From: Kribbella sp. VKM Ac-2568
Lineage (GTDB): Bacteria > Actinomycetota > Actinomycetes > Propionibacteriales > Kribbellaceae
Assembly: GCF_004345365.1 (NCBI RefSeq)
Contig: NZ_SLVF01000015.1
Span: 1-64,000 of the forward strand
Length of the DNA: 64,000 bases
Direction: 5' to 3'
In this document: positions 1-9,275 of the stretch, piece after piece
Numbering within the stretch: the first letter of the stretch is position 1
Layout: each line of letters opens with the position of its first letter
Translations under genes and position numbers: made by a program
The notes under the pieces: model-generated
Database searches by the model: none
The model's input: the letters and a program-made list of their open reading frames with translations, nothing else
What the model was told of the DNA's origin: nothing

Positions 1-2
1 GA

Positions 3-368
3 TCAGGCTGCCGCCAGCTTCCACCCGACCGCTACGACGGCCGAGCGATGCAGGTCTCTCACCTCCATCCGAAACAACAGCGCCTCGTGGCGCACTACAT
101 ACTCGTCGAGGTCGAACGTCGTTACCACGAGTACGGTGGGCGGCGGCTCCATCTTGACCAGCGAGCGGGTTGCGGCGATTCCGTCGAGCCGGGGCATCCG
201 GACGTCCATCAGCACGACGTCCGGTCGGAGACGCCTGGCCTGCTCGACGGCTTCGACGCCGTCGGCCGCCTCGCCGACCACCTCGACGTCAGGCTCGGTG
301 TTGAGGATCATCCTGTAGCCGGCCCTGATCAGTCGCTCGTCGTCGGCGACGAGGACGCGGATGCTCAC
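3..368 (-). pseudogene. Truncated NarL-type response regulator (receiver domain only)
   Basis: The first ~95 residues are a clear CheY-like receiver: acidic pair VADDE near residue 9, phospho-acceptor in DVVLMDVRMP near residue 54, and the TTFDLDEYV strand. After residue ~95 the expected Leu-Lys strand and the whole LuxR-type DNA-binding domain are missing. They are replaced by about 25 unrelated residues ending in TGA at the window edge. The GTG start overlaps the stop of the histidine kinase at 365 (GTGA), so the two were co-transcribed as a two-component pair. A receiver without an output domain would not regulate transcription. Deletion, insertion or rearrangement near base 100 is the likely cause, and sequence left of the window is needed to see it. 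Confidence 0.7.
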
Positions 369-1495
369 GGCGCCGTACCAGGGACGGGGAGACGCGCGCG
401 CACGCCGAAACCGCCGCCGGGCTCGCTGCCCGCGTGGAAGCTGCCTCCGAAGAGCTCGGCGCGTTCGCGCATTCCGATCAGGCCGTGTCCGTCGCCGCCG
501 TTGAGCGACCCCGGCCCGTCATCGGTCACCTCGATGGCCACGGCGTCGAGCTCGTAGCTGACGTGCAGCCGGGCGCGGCTGCCGGGAGCGTGCTTGAGCG
601 CGTTCGTGAGGGCCTCCTGCGCGATGCGGTAGGCCGACAGCTCGATGGCTGGGGCGAGGTCGCGGCGCTTCCCGTCGACCACGAGCTCGACGACCGCGCC
701 TGACGCCCGGGCCTGGTCGACCAGCGCCTCGAGCTCGTAGAGCTTCGGCTGTGGTGCAAGTGGGGCGGCCTCCGGTTCGGCCGATCGCAGGATTCCCAGC
801 AACCGGCGCATCTCGTCGAGGCAGTCCGCAGCTACCCGCTCGATGTCGTCGAACGCCAGCCGCGCCGTCCCGGGCTCTACGGCGAGCATGCGGCGTCCGC
901 CGCGAGCTTGGAGCACGACGACGCTCATCCCGTGGGCGACCACGTCGTGCAGTTCGCGTGCGATGCGTGCCCGCTCGTCGGCGGCGATCTGCTGGGCACG
1001 GTGCTCGGCTTCGTCGGCGCGGTCGCGGTATCCGCGTACCAGTGCGCCGGCGCCGAGGATCAGCAAGACGATGAGCGCATATGTGACTGCCTCGCCGATC
1101 GGGTCGTTCGGATCCCTCAGCCCCTGCACGTAGAACAGCGCCGTCGTCAGCGCGGCCGAAGCGATCGCTCTTCGCAAGGTTGGTGCGTATACCGCCAGGC
1201 TGTAGACAGCGATGATGCCGACCAGCGCCTCGCCGTACACGTTCGGCGGTGCAGTCACGTAGGGCTGGAGCGCAGCCAGCGCAGCGACAAACGGCGCCAC
1301 GACCAGCGGGAAGACCCTGCGCCAGGCAAGGGATGACGCAGCCACCACAGCGATCGCGAGGTGCAGGGCCGAAGGATGGTGGCCGGGCACGCGTTCGAAC
1401 GCGTAGCTGAAGTAGAGCTCGACCACGCTGAACACCGCCAGCGCGGCGGCCAGACCCACATCCGCCCGCAAGGGAGCCCGTCCCACCCAGGACAT
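365..1495 (-). CDS. NarL-family sensor histidine kinase
   Basis: 376 residues. The N-terminal half has about five hydrophobic segments (residues ~15-155) and is probably the membrane sensor. It is followed by a HisKA_3 dimerisation helix with the phospho-acceptor His in ELHDVVAHGMSVVV (~residue 184), then a HATPase domain with the N-box in AQEALTNALKHA and the glycine-rich DDGPG and GHGLIGMRERAELFGG motifs. It would autophosphorylate and pass phosphate to the response regulator encoded just downstream. That partner is truncated here, so the pathway may be dead or use another regulator. The ATG at 1495 faces a divergent gene at 1626. The signal sensed is not visible from sequence. Confidence 0.9.
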   Translation of the reverse strand: MSWVGRAPLRADVGLAAALAVFSVVELYFSYAFERVPGHHPSALHLAIAVVAASSLAWRRVFPLVVAPFVAALAALQPYVTAPPNVYGEALVGIIAVYSLAVYAPTLRRAIASAALTTALFYVQGLRDPNDPIGEAVTYALIVLLILGAGALVRGYRDRADEAEHRAQQIAADERARIARELHDVVAHGMSVVVLQARGGRRMLAVEPGTARLAFDDIERVAADCLDEMRRLLGILRSAEPEAAPLAPQPKLYELEALVDQARASGAVVELVVDGKRRDLAPAIELSAYRIAQEALTNALKHAPGSRARLHVSYELDAVAIEVTDDGPGSLNGGDGHGLIGMRERAELFGGSFHAGSEPGGGFGVRARLPVPGTAP

Positions 1496-1625
1496 GGCAT
1501 GAGTCTACGGCCGGCCTCACTGAGCCGCCGTCGTTCGAAAGAACGACCCTGCTCCCCAGAATGCCCGACGACTCCGGCCGGGCCGCTTCCTAGCGTCGAG
1601 ACGGAAGCGGAACCAAGGAGGAATC

Positions 1626-2298
1626 ATGGAAACTCTGCGGAAGAGGACCAGGCTGGCAGGGTGGTCGATGATGGCCGGCGGGCTGGCGATGACGGTGCCA
1701 CCGTTCCTAGGGCCACCGAACGGCGCCGACGACACCCGGCAACGGTTGGCCGACCTGGCCGCAAACCCCACTCCGACGGTCGCCAAGTCGCTCGTATTCC
1801 AAGCGTCGTCCTGCTGATCCTGCCCGGCGTGGCAGCGATCGTTGGCCGCACCGTGGGTCGAGGGAGCGCCACCGTAATATCGGGCGGTGTCGTGTACGGC
1901 GCCGGCCTCGTGGGGGCCCTCGGCTTCCTGTTGATGGGCGGCATCGAGGTCGCCGTCGCCGGCAGCGGGCCAATCAGCGCGACCATGGTCGACGCCGCCG
2001 ACCGCATGTCGAGCAGCCCGGCAGCCATCCCGGCGTTCGTCCTCGCCCTACTCTGCTTCCATCTCGTGGGGCTGCCGTGGCTCGCGTTCGGCATGGTGCG
2101 AGCTCGCCAGATCCCGTGGTGGCTCGCGACCGTCTGCACCATCGGACAGTTTTCGCGTTCTTCGGCAGTGGAACGAAGCTGGAGGCGGTCGGCTGGATCG
2201 TGCTCGGCCTCGCGATCGCCGCAGTCGGCTCGACCGTCGCACGGCCAACGGCTCTTACTCGACGCGCGTCGGCTGCCGTCAAGGCGCAGCCCGCGTAG
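1626..2298 (+). pseudogene. Frameshifted multi-pass membrane protein
   Basis: A strong ribosome site (AAGGAGGAATC) precedes ATG 1626. The product starts METLRKRTRLAGWSMMAGG, then stops at 1817 in this frame. The same protein continues in another frame (VVLLILPGVAAIVG through PWWLATVCTIG, about 1803-2145) and in a third (TVFAFFGSGTKLEAVGW to 2298). Both changes correspond to loss of one base, near 1806 and near 2148. Rejoined, it would be about 220 residues with four hydrophobic helices. It resembles small actinobacterial integral membrane proteins of unknown function; I do not recognise a specific family. Two losses suggest a decayed gene, though sequencing indels cannot be excluded. Confidence 0.65.
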
Positions 2299-3077
2299 AC
2301 CACGACCCCCGCCAGGCGCCCGGTCGGGTCGAGGTCACGCTGAGGTGCACCCATTTCTGGCCGGAGGCCATGGCGCAGTAGCCGTACACCGTGCCAAGCG
2401 CGTTTTGCGGGCGACCGGGCCGCGGCGCCACGGACGTGGTGGTCACGCAACTCGTACAGCCGCTGAAGACGGTCACACCCGGATCGCCGGCGAGTCCCGG
2501 CGGCCGTTGTTCGTGACACCGTCGGCTCGTTGGACAACTGCATGTAGACCTTGAGAGACGGCGGCACCATCGACGCTGTCTTACGAACCACTCAGGCACC
2601 GCAACCGCCAATGACCTCGCCAGGAGAGTTCAGTCAACTAGCCGCTGGGCGGACCGCCGATGAGTCCGCGGATGACCCCTTGCCTACCAGCAGGAGACGT
2701 CCGGCAGCCTGCGGTGGACCTGGACCGCAGACGAGCAATAGCCGAGCAGGCCGTCAGTCGGCCATGCGGCCTGATCAGCGGCAACCCGCTCGCCGCCAGG
2801 TCCACGCAGACATCGAGCGGATGGACCGCCTGATGGAAAGTCGGTGCAGGCGTCCCAGGCGGCACAGGATGCGCAGAGGCGGGCCGACAACCTGGCTGGA
2901 GCCACCGAAGCCCGGTACGACGCACGGAACGTCTCGCGTCGCACCGAAGATCTGGAGAAGGCCTCGCTGCAGCCGTTCATGGTCCGCGATCGCTCTCGAA
3001 AGGATTCCACATCATCGCAACGCTGATGGCCCGTGTGAGCCAGGCGCCGGCCCGGCTCACACGAGTCGGTTGAGTGC
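2299..3077. other. Intergenic stretch without a confident gene
   Basis: About 780 bases. Open frames exist on both strands but look like GC-rich shadows. The only piece with plausible codon use and composition is on + from about 2820 to 3026 (residues ...VQASQAAQDAQRRADNLAG..., charged and helical). It lacks a ribosome site and may be the remnant of a coiled-coil protein. Confidence 0.4.
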
Positions 3078-3632
3078 TCAGAAGCACGCCTCGGCGTAGT
3101 AGCACGGGTTCCCGTACCACGGGTCGGGCGGAGGCGGGTCCACAAAGAAGATGCGGAAATGCGCCTGGTTCTGGATGAACTGCCCCGAGTTTCCAGTCAG
3201 ATAGTTGGCGCGGACCGTCCAGACCTCCCCTCCAACGGTGTGCCTCGCAAGGTTGACGTACGTCTCGTTCGCGACGCAGTTGCCTCCGGCGACCCCGCTG
3301 TTGAAGGTGAACCGCCCGCTGACGTTGCTTTCGACGTTCCAGAACGCCGACGTGTACGGCCGCAGACCATTGCCGCCGACCCGCAGCGATGTCCAGTCAC
3401 TGGCGAACATCTGGTAGTCGTCAGTACCACCGTCCACCGGCTGGTTTTCGAACCGGAAGCTGGACGGATACACCGACGTCAGGTAGACGTGAGCATTGGT
3501 CCGACAAACTGTCGCCTGGGCGGGCTCCGCCACGACGACCGAGACGACCCCCGATGGGACCAGCACGGCCGCAACCGCGGCGAACCGTTTGAGCGCCCGC
3601 CGCCACCGGCCGGACGCACGCGTGTGTTGCAT
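3078..3632 (-). CDS. Small secreted protein, unknown function
   Basis: About 184 residues from ATG 3632, chosen because GAGAGGAAA lies 7 bases upstream; a GTG 18 bases further up would put that site inside the gene. There is an Arg-rich N-terminus, one hydrophobic helix and an AQA cleavage site near residue 40: a classical signal peptide. The mature part is polar and beta-like, rich in Asn, Tyr and Phe, with several Cys (CRT, GGNCV, NPCYYAEACF) that could form disulfides. The C-terminus has a Pro-rich patch (PPPPDPW). No enzymatic motif is recognised. It is probably an extracellular actinobacterial protein. Its neighbours give no functional link. Confidence 0.75.
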   Translation of the reverse strand: MQHTRASGRWRRALKRFAAVAAVLVPSGVVSVVVAEPAQATVCRTNAHVYLTSVYPSSFRFENQPVDGGTDDYQMFASDWTSLRVGGNGLRPYTSAFWNVESNVSGRFTFNSGVAGGNCVANETYVNLARHTVGGEVWTVRANYLTGNSGQFIQNQAHFRIFFVDPPPPDPWYGNPCYYAEACF

Positions 3633-4176
3633 GACTGTTTCCTCTCTCACAGGACGTTTGATCGGTCGACCGGTCGATCGAATGGATCACCCGATCTTCG
3701 GCACGACCAAGGCCGCGGATGGGGCGAGGTGAACAGGCACGAAACTCATCGCGGCTGGTTCAACTGATTTGCAGACAGCGCTCGGACCGCCGCGCCGCCG
3801 ACCCAGCAGCTCCCCACGCCCGTGCAGGCCCGGAACTCCCGAAGCTGGCCCAAGGGGTGACAAGCAGAATCGTGTGTCGCTCGCGGCCCCGGCCGCTATG
3901 CGCGCCGCATCACCGCTGGCCGCTGCACCTCGCGGCCTGACACCCTGGAGGTGCCGAACGGCCGTGCCGTTCGCTTGCTTGCCTCCGGGTTGGGCAAAGC
4001 GTCCGTCCTCGACACCGCGGCCACGGAAGCGACTCGCGATGCTGTGGGCGATGCCGAGGTTCAACTCGACGGCCTGGCTCATGCATTTGACCTTCCACCT
4101 ACTCGAAGCCGCACCCTGCCGACATGTCGGAAACAATGACGTGCCCGCGGTCAATCTCTGCGAGAGCCCAGCGACG

Positions 4177-5309
4177 GTGAAAGTCCGCGTGGAACGCGCT
4201 GTGCTGGCCGAGTCCATGGCCTGGGTTGCGCGGAGCCTGCCCAGTCGCCCGAGCGTCCCGATTCTGGCCGGACTTCTGGTCGAAGCCGAGGAGGGACAGC
4301 TCGTCCTGTCCGGCTTCGACTACGAGACTTCCACCCGCGTCACCGTGCCTGCGCAGGTCGCCGACGCCGGCAGATGCATCATCTCCGGGCGCCTGGTGGC
4401 TGAGATCTCCAGAAGCCTCCGCGGCCTGTCCGTCGACCTCTCCGCGATCGGCGCGAGGGCCCAGTTAGCCTGTGGGAGTTCGCGTTTCGCCCTGCAAACG
4501 CTTCCTTCGGACCAGTATCCGGCCCTGCCAGACTTCCCCGCCGCGAGCGGCGCTGTGCGTAGCGATGTTCTTGCCCAAGCTGTTGCTCAGGTTGCCATCG
4601 CCGCAGGCCACGAGGACACCTTGCCAGTGCTCACCGGCGTACAGATGGAGATCGAGGGATCCACGATCACGCTGCTCGCGACTGATCGGTACCGGCTCGC
4701 GGTCCGCGAGCTCGAGTGGAATCCCCGGTCCCCGGACGTGTCGGCCGCGGCGCTGGTCCCTCGCGAGTGCTGGCCGAGATCGCGAAGGCGACGACCGGGA
4801 CCGACATCGTGGTCTCGCTACCCGGCGCGGGTGACGGCATCGTCGGGTTCGAGGGCGGGAGACGGCGTACCACCACCCGGCTGCTCGACGGCGAGTTCCC
4901 GAAGGTGCGCCGCATCATCCCGGCCGAAGCGGCGATCGCGACAAGGGCGCGGATCGACACAGCCGGTCTGATTGAGGCGGTGAAGCGGGTGGCGCTGGTG
5001 GCCGAGCGTAATACCCCGGTCCGGCTGAGGTTCTGCGAGAGCAGTTTGACGCTGGATGCCGGCACGGGTGACGAGGCGCAGGCGTCGGAGTCGCTCGAGG
5101 CTCGTGTCGCCGGTGAACCAGTCACGGTGGGTTTCAACCCGACGTACCTGCTGGACGGCTTGAACGCGATCTGTGCCCCGGTGGCGCAACTGGCGTTCAC
5201 CCAGGCAGCGAAAGCGGCTGAACTCACCGGTCTGCAGGACTTCGACGGCGATCCGATCAGCGAGTTCCGCTACGTAGTAGTACCCGTCCGTTTGAACAAC
5301 TGGAGCTAG
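4177..5309 (+). pseudogene. dnaN-like: Second DNA polymerase III sliding clamp (beta), frameshifted
   Basis: The GTG at 4177 begins VKVRVERAVLAESMAWVARSLP, a typical DnaN N-terminus. Domains I and II follow (VPILAGLLVEA, ISGRLVAEISRSL, QTLPSDQYPALP, TGVQMEIEGSTITLLATDRYRLAVRE). At about 4765 the frame shifts: the coding continues as RVLAEIAKATTGTDIV and runs through domain III to RYVVVPVRLNNWS at 5309. Restoring one base near the CCCTCGCGAG run rejoins a 377-residue clamp, the normal family length. There is no dnaA, recF or gyrB nearby, so this is a paralogue and not the replication-origin copy. Known DnaN paralogues include a griselimycin-resistance clamp; that role here is only a possibility. 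If the frameshift is real, only the first two domains are made. Confidence 0.85.
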
Positions 5310-5890
5310 TCCAATTGACGGAGAGCGTCGAGGGCCGCGTCCGGCGTGCGGTCCCAGTTGCACCAGCGAAGCCCCCACCCGTACGGCGGAACGCCCGCGT
5401 CCAGGGAGCGCACCACCACGCCGTCCGGATAGGGTCGACAACAGGCCGAGCGCAACACATTCACCGGCGCGCACCAACTCCAGCGCCGGGCCGGTACCGT
5501 TCGTGCTGGCCGGGTGTCGCTCGGGAGTGAACCCGGCGGTCCGGCAGCAGGACAGGACGAACTCGTTCCACTCCGGGGGGAAGCCGTCCCGCGGCCGGTA
5601 GTGCGTCTCGTCCGTCAACTCCCGTACGGCGACCGATTGCGCCGCCGCGAGCGGGTGGTTCGCCGGCAGCGCGACGCCGAGAACCTCGCGCCGGATGATC
5701 CGCCCGGCGAGCCCGTCCGGACAATGCGAGGTCGATCCGCACAGACCGAGGTCGAGCCCGCCGTTCAGCAGGCGGCGGTGCTGGTCCCGGCTGCCGCGGC
5801 TGCTGACCTCGAGCCGAGCGCCGGCACGCGGTTGCACAGGCGGGCCAGTACCGCGCGCGGCGTGGCCCAATCCATGGCATGGAACGTGTC
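5306..5890 (-). pseudogene. LysR-type regulator, effector-binding domain remnant
   Basis: Three frames on the minus strand together give a LysR substrate-binding domain. First comes AVLARLCNRVPALGSRSAAAAAGTSTAA (about 5890-5770), then LLNGGLDLGLCGST...LAGRIIRREVLGVALPANHPLAAAQSVAV...ALELVRAGECVALGLLST (about 5775-5440), then RPYPDGVVVRSLDAG...ALDALRQLD ending at 5306. The winged-helix DNA-binding part is absent. One join needs a gained base and the other a lost base, so this is true decay and not one kind of sequencing error. The stop lies directly after the dnaN-like gene, tail to tail. Confidence 0.7.
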
Positions 5891-6446
5891 GGCTGGTGAC
5901 CAGATCTGTGACCGGGATGGCCTGAGACACGCTCGTTCGCATGGCCACGCAGGACGGTTGAGATCACGCCTCCGCCTAAAGAACCTGCCAGATGATGTCG
6001 GTAGAACGCCTGAGACGGCAGCGGCGCTACTCATAAACCGGCGGTTGCGCTATGTCCACCCGCCACACCGCCAGATCACGAACTACGGCTGGAGTACTAC
6101 GCGCGCTTCCCGCTGTCGGGACGCGAGCTCTGCGGTGACGCGCGCCTTCACCTGCTCCAGCAGAACCTCTCGATGCTTCGAGCGGCTTGCAGGGCCCTTT
6201 GTGTCGGAGTTGCCGGCGGCGGGGTTGCGTTCGGCGGTGTTGCTGATCCGGCTGGTGGTCCGGTGGGTTCGGGGTGGTGCTCGCTGTTGGTGATCGGGCA
6301 GCGGGAGCGGCGGTTGTCGAAGTCGTTGCGGGCGTGGTCGCCGAGGAACTGGGAGCGGTTCTTGGCGCAGAGTACGGATGTGTCGGTCGAGATGTCGGCG
6401 AAGTTTCTCGACATTGAATCGGTTCGGGCACGCCGGGACGCCGAGC
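5891..6446. other. Region without a confident gene
   Basis: About 550 bases. Both strands carry long open frames but none has a ribosome site or recognised domain. One minus-strand segment near 6190-6110 reads EVLLEQVKARVTAELASRQ and could be the C-terminal tail of a lost gene. Otherwise I see no supported feature. Confidence 0.35.
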
Positions 6447-7010
6447 CTGACGATCTCGGCGTACCGTCAGCGTCCGCCCGAGGCGCGGCAGTGGCTGCGG
6501 CTGGATGCGACCTATGTGGTGGGCACGTTGGCGACGACTCCTCCGATCCCGGTCGAGGTGCCGGAGACATGGCGGGAGTTCTTGGTCGCCCAGGCCGAGC
6601 GCTGGCCCTCGGTGTTCGGCTATGTGGCCGATGATGTGATCTCGGCCGGCACCCGCACCCGCTGGAAGCCATGCTCGCAACATTCCCGGATGAGACGTTG
6701 CCGTTGGCTGACTCGCAGGTGCGGAACTATTCGTGGGTCATGGTCAGGGCTGCCGGTGTTCTTCAACGGTTGGGAGGCATTGAAGCCGTTCGCGCGCGGG
6801 GAACGTTCGCCGCCGCGACTGTGCTGCCGTCAGGCGGGGCGGTATTACAGGCGACGCCGCGTCTGTCGGATTGCGAACGTGATGCGGTGTTGCGGGTGTT
6901 CGAGGCGCTGGCGCCGGTACTGCCCGAGAAGGCACCGTGGCCCGATGACTTCGACCGGTTCAAGTTGTACTACTTGCGCGGCGCCGCGCAAGTAGTACGG
7001 CTAGCAACAT
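6447..7010 (+). pseudogene. Unknown actinobacterial protein, frameshifted
   Basis: The coding signal begins near 6447 (LTISAYRQRPPEARQWLRLDATYVVG; the codon is CTG, so the true start may be mutated). It runs to about 6660 (VFGYVADDVISAGTRT), then continues in the next frame as EAMLATFPDETLPLADSQVRNYSWVMVRAAGVLQRLGG to DDFDRFKLYYLRGAA near 6985. The join corresponds to one lost base near 6663. No domain is recognised. It ends in a perfect 32-base palindrome (6967-6998), and the open frame then runs on without a stop into the next small gene. Confidence 0.5.
6967..6998. repeat. Perfect 32-bp palindrome with no loop
   Basis: GTACTACTTGCGCGGC is followed at once by its exact reverse complement: 16+16 bases with no spacer. 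It has no T-tract and no loop, so it is not a usual terminator. It lies at the 3' end of the frameshifted gene. Confidence 0.9.
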
Positions 7011-7016
7011 CCGCAA

Positions 7017-7038
7017 CGCGGCAGATGCGTGCGTCTGA
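7017..7038 (+). repeat. Dispersed intergenic repeat, copy 1
   Basis: CGCGGCAGATGCGTGCGTC. This is one of about a dozen related short sequences between 7 and 24 kb (see findings). It sits just before the ribosome site of the gene at 7052. Confidence 0.6.
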
Positions 7039-7051
7039 GAAAGGTGGTTCC

Positions 7052-7336
7052 ATGCCCGCAGTCATCGCCCGAATCGTGTCGTTGGAAAGCGATCCGTTCC
7101 CCGGTTGGGCTCATGTCGCACTGGAGTTGGCTGACGGCAGCAGCGTGGAAGTGCACGAAAAGCAGCCAGTGCTCGGGATCCAAGCACCGGCGCCAGGAGC
7201 AGTCGTTCATCTCGCCTGCGAGGTCATTAAGGACGTGCCGGACGGCGTGACCGTCCGATTGCTGGCCGGTGTAGAGACGACCGATGGGCGTGCCACCGTC
7301 AAGGTGAACCGGAACCAGATCATTGACTTCGAGTAG
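7052..7336 (+). CDS. Small hypothetical protein
   Basis: 94 residues from ATG 7052, with AAGGTGG five bases upstream. The sequence MPAVIARIVSLESDPFPGWAHVALELADGS alternates hydrophobic and charged residues and looks all-beta. It ends VKVNRNQIIDFE. There is no signal peptide or membrane segment. The frame is open upstream into the decayed gene before it, but the ribosome site and the intervening repeat argue for an independent start. Function unknown. Confidence 0.6.
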   Translation: MPAVIARIVSLESDPFPGWAHVALELADGSSVEVHEKQPVLGIQAPAPGAVVHLACEVIKDVPDGVTVRLLAGVETTDGRATVKVNRNQIIDFE

Positions 7337-7366
7337 TTCGTCCACCGCCGGTGCCGTACGACCGGA

Positions 7367-7425
7367 CATCGGCATGAGCGCCCTTTACCCTCGGCGGCAG
7401 ATCCGGTAGTTGGAGCGACGCGTCA
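7367..7425 (+). repeat. Dispersed intergenic repeat, long copy
   Basis: CATCGGCATGAGCG is followed by CGGCAGATCCGGTAGTTGG and GCGACGCGTCAGCGCACCC. The second half closely matches the copy at 23607-23662. Confidence 0.65.
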
Positions 7426-7503
7426 GCGCACCCGCGCGGTCCGTCGAGACGCAGGCGGGTTAATGGTTCGACTGGCGGGCCGCCGGGGCTGAGGATGACT
7501 GCG

Positions 7504-8022
7504 ATGACTACTACTTCCCCCCGAGCGGTTCGCTTCGTCGAGATGACCAGTACCGCGCTGAGCGCGTTGCTGGCCGACGACCGTCCCGCGGCACAGACAG
7601 AGCTCGGCTTCCCACTCGGCGACGAGTTCCTCACTGACCGGGCCAAGTGGCTATGGCGGTACCGCCTCGATCAGCTGACCCGGGATCCGAGCACCTTCGG
7701 GTGGCTCGTCAAGCTCGTCGTGGCCGACGGGATCGTGGTCGGCTATGCCGGTTTCCACGGTCCACCGGACGAGGCCGGCATGGTGGAGATCGGCTACACA
7801 GTCGACCCGCCGTACCGGCGACAGGGTTTCGCCAAGGCGATCTTGACCGCGCTCCTGGAGCGTGCGGCGGCCGAACCCGCAGTACGGACCGTGCGGGCCA
7901 CGATCAGCCCCACCAACCAGGCATCGCTGGCCACAATCGCCGGCTTCGGCTTCGTCGAGAACGGCGAACAGTGGGATGAGGAGGACGGCCTGGAGCTCAT
8001 CTTCGAACGCCCCAGCCGCTGA
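7504..8022 (+). CDS. GNAT-family N-acetyltransferase
   Basis: 172 residues from ATG 7504 (GAGG nine bases upstream); an in-frame ATG at 7495 overlaps that site. The acetyl-CoA fold is visible: LVKLVVADGIVVGYAGFHGPPDEAGMVEIGYTVDPPYRRQGFAKAILTAL, where YRRQGFA matches the Q/R-x-x-G-x-G/A pyrophosphate-binding motif A. It is followed by ATISPTNQASLATIAGFGFVENGEQ, typical of motif B in the RimJ-like group. It would transfer acetyl from acetyl-CoA to an amine, but the substrate is unknown. It stands alone between repeat-rich gaps. Confidence 0.85.
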   Translation: MTTTSPRAVRFVEMTSTALSALLADDRPAAQTELGFPLGDEFLTDRAKWLWRYRLDQLTRDPSTFGWLVKLVVADGIVVGYAGFHGPPDEAGMVEIGYTVDPPYRRQGFAKAILTALLERAAAEPAVRTVRATISPTNQASLATIAGFGFVENGEQWDEEDGLELIFERPSR

Positions 8023-8184
8023 CACGAACGTGGCTCGCGGCATCAGCGAGGACCTCGACGACCACCGTCGGTCGCACGTTCGTCGGCGGCTTCTTCGCGT
8101 CCTTGCCACCCCAGCCTGTCCTGGGTGTCGAAGGAGGACTGGCACGGATCAGGGGGACGGGGCGGGCTTGTACAGTTCTCGGAT

Positions 8185-8203
8185 CGCGGCAGATGAGTGC
8201 GTC
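8185..8203 (+). repeat. Dispersed intergenic repeat
   Basis: CGCGGCAGATGAGTGCGTC, differing by one base from the copy at 7017. It lies in the 238-base gap before the methyltransferase gene. Confidence 0.6.
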
Positions 8204-8260
8204 GCCGACTGGACCGCGCGCCTGGTTGGCGCACACCTGCGACCCGGGTAGAAACCTGTC

Positions 8261-8980
8261 ATGCCAGATTCGGTGAGCAAGTCCGCTGCCCCAGTCGCTG
8301 ACTACGACAGTTTCGCGGCCGCGTACTCGGCCAGTAACGAGAGCAATCTCTTCAATGCTTACTACGCGCGTCCGGAGATGATTCGTCTCGCCGGCGACGT
8401 CGCGGGCCTGGAGATTCTCGACGCCGGATGCGGGTCAGGCCCCTTGATGGAAGCTCTGCGTAGCAAGGATGCGGTCGTGTCGGGCTTCGACCTGAGCCCC
8501 GCCATGGTCGAACTCGCCCGCCAAAGGCTCGGCGAGGACGCGGACGTGAGAGTCGCAGACCTTGGTGCGCCCCTGCCCTATCCCGACGACGCGTTCGACC
8601 TCGTCGTCGCATCGCTGTCCCTGCACTACGTCAAGGACTGGGCCGCGGCACTGGCCGAGCTGCGGCGTGTGCTCAAACCCGGCGGTCGGCTCATCGGCTC
8701 GATCATCCACCCCACGGTCTACGCGATTGTGTACCCCGAGGCCGACTACTTCGCCCTCACGCAGTACTCCGAGGACTACGACTTCGGCGAAGGGACCGTG
8801 TGGATGACCTACTGGCACCGACCCCTGCAGGACGTCATCAACACGTTCATCGATGCGGGGTTCGGCATCAAGACGGTCACTGAGCCGCCGCCCGCGGCCA
8901 ACACCCCAGCGGAACTGCTGCCCACCGCGGACGGTCGCTCATTTATCTGCTTCCTGTTCTTCGAGCTGGAAGCGCGCTGA
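8261..8980 (+). CDS. Class I SAM-dependent methyltransferase
   Basis: 239 residues from ATG 8261. It has the Rossmann fold of methyltransferase group 11: motif I EILDAGCGSGPLMEAL (~residue 50), an acidic residue binding the ribose at VVSGFDLSPAMVELA, DVRVADLGAPLPYPDDAFDLVVASLSLHYVKDW, and LKPGGRLIGSIIHP. The C-terminal part, with WMTYWHRPLQDVINTFIDAGFG, fits small-molecule methyltransferases of the UbiE/BioC type. The substrate cannot be inferred. There is no operon partner. Confidence 0.88.
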   Translation: MPDSVSKSAAPVADYDSFAAAYSASNESNLFNAYYARPEMIRLAGDVAGLEILDAGCGSGPLMEALRSKDAVVSGFDLSPAMVELARQRLGEDADVRVADLGAPLPYPDDAFDLVVASLSLHYVKDWAAALAELRRVLKPGGRLIGSIIHPTVYAIVYPEADYFALTQYSEDYDFGEGTVWMTYWHRPLQDVINTFIDAGFGIKTVTEPPPAANTPAELLPTADGRSFICFLFFELEAR

Positions 8981-9275
8981 ACAGGTGCGGCGCTGGCTGT
9001 GACCAAGGCAGCCCTGCCCGGCTGGTGCATGACGCGCTCCAGCATCCGCACGTCGGCAGGAGCGAACCCACGGACAGCTAGGTCCGGACGTTTGAGGCTG
9101 CGAGCGGCTTGACAACGGTGCGGTCTCGAGCAGGTCGCGATACGTGGCAGGACGACGGCTCCGAGCGCTTGACCGTGGAGGTCGTCAAGGCCATCGAAGG
9201 TCGGCATCTAGGGCGGCTCGTTCCAGACCACGCGCCCAACGAATAGCGGCACCATTCCTTGGCTCGCGATCCAGG
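8981..9275. other. Gap with no confident gene
   Basis: A minus-strand frame (about 9207-8980, ...LAVRGFAPADVRMLERVMHQPG...) has protein-like composition but no ribosome site or known domain. It may be a gene remnant. Confidence 0.3.
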
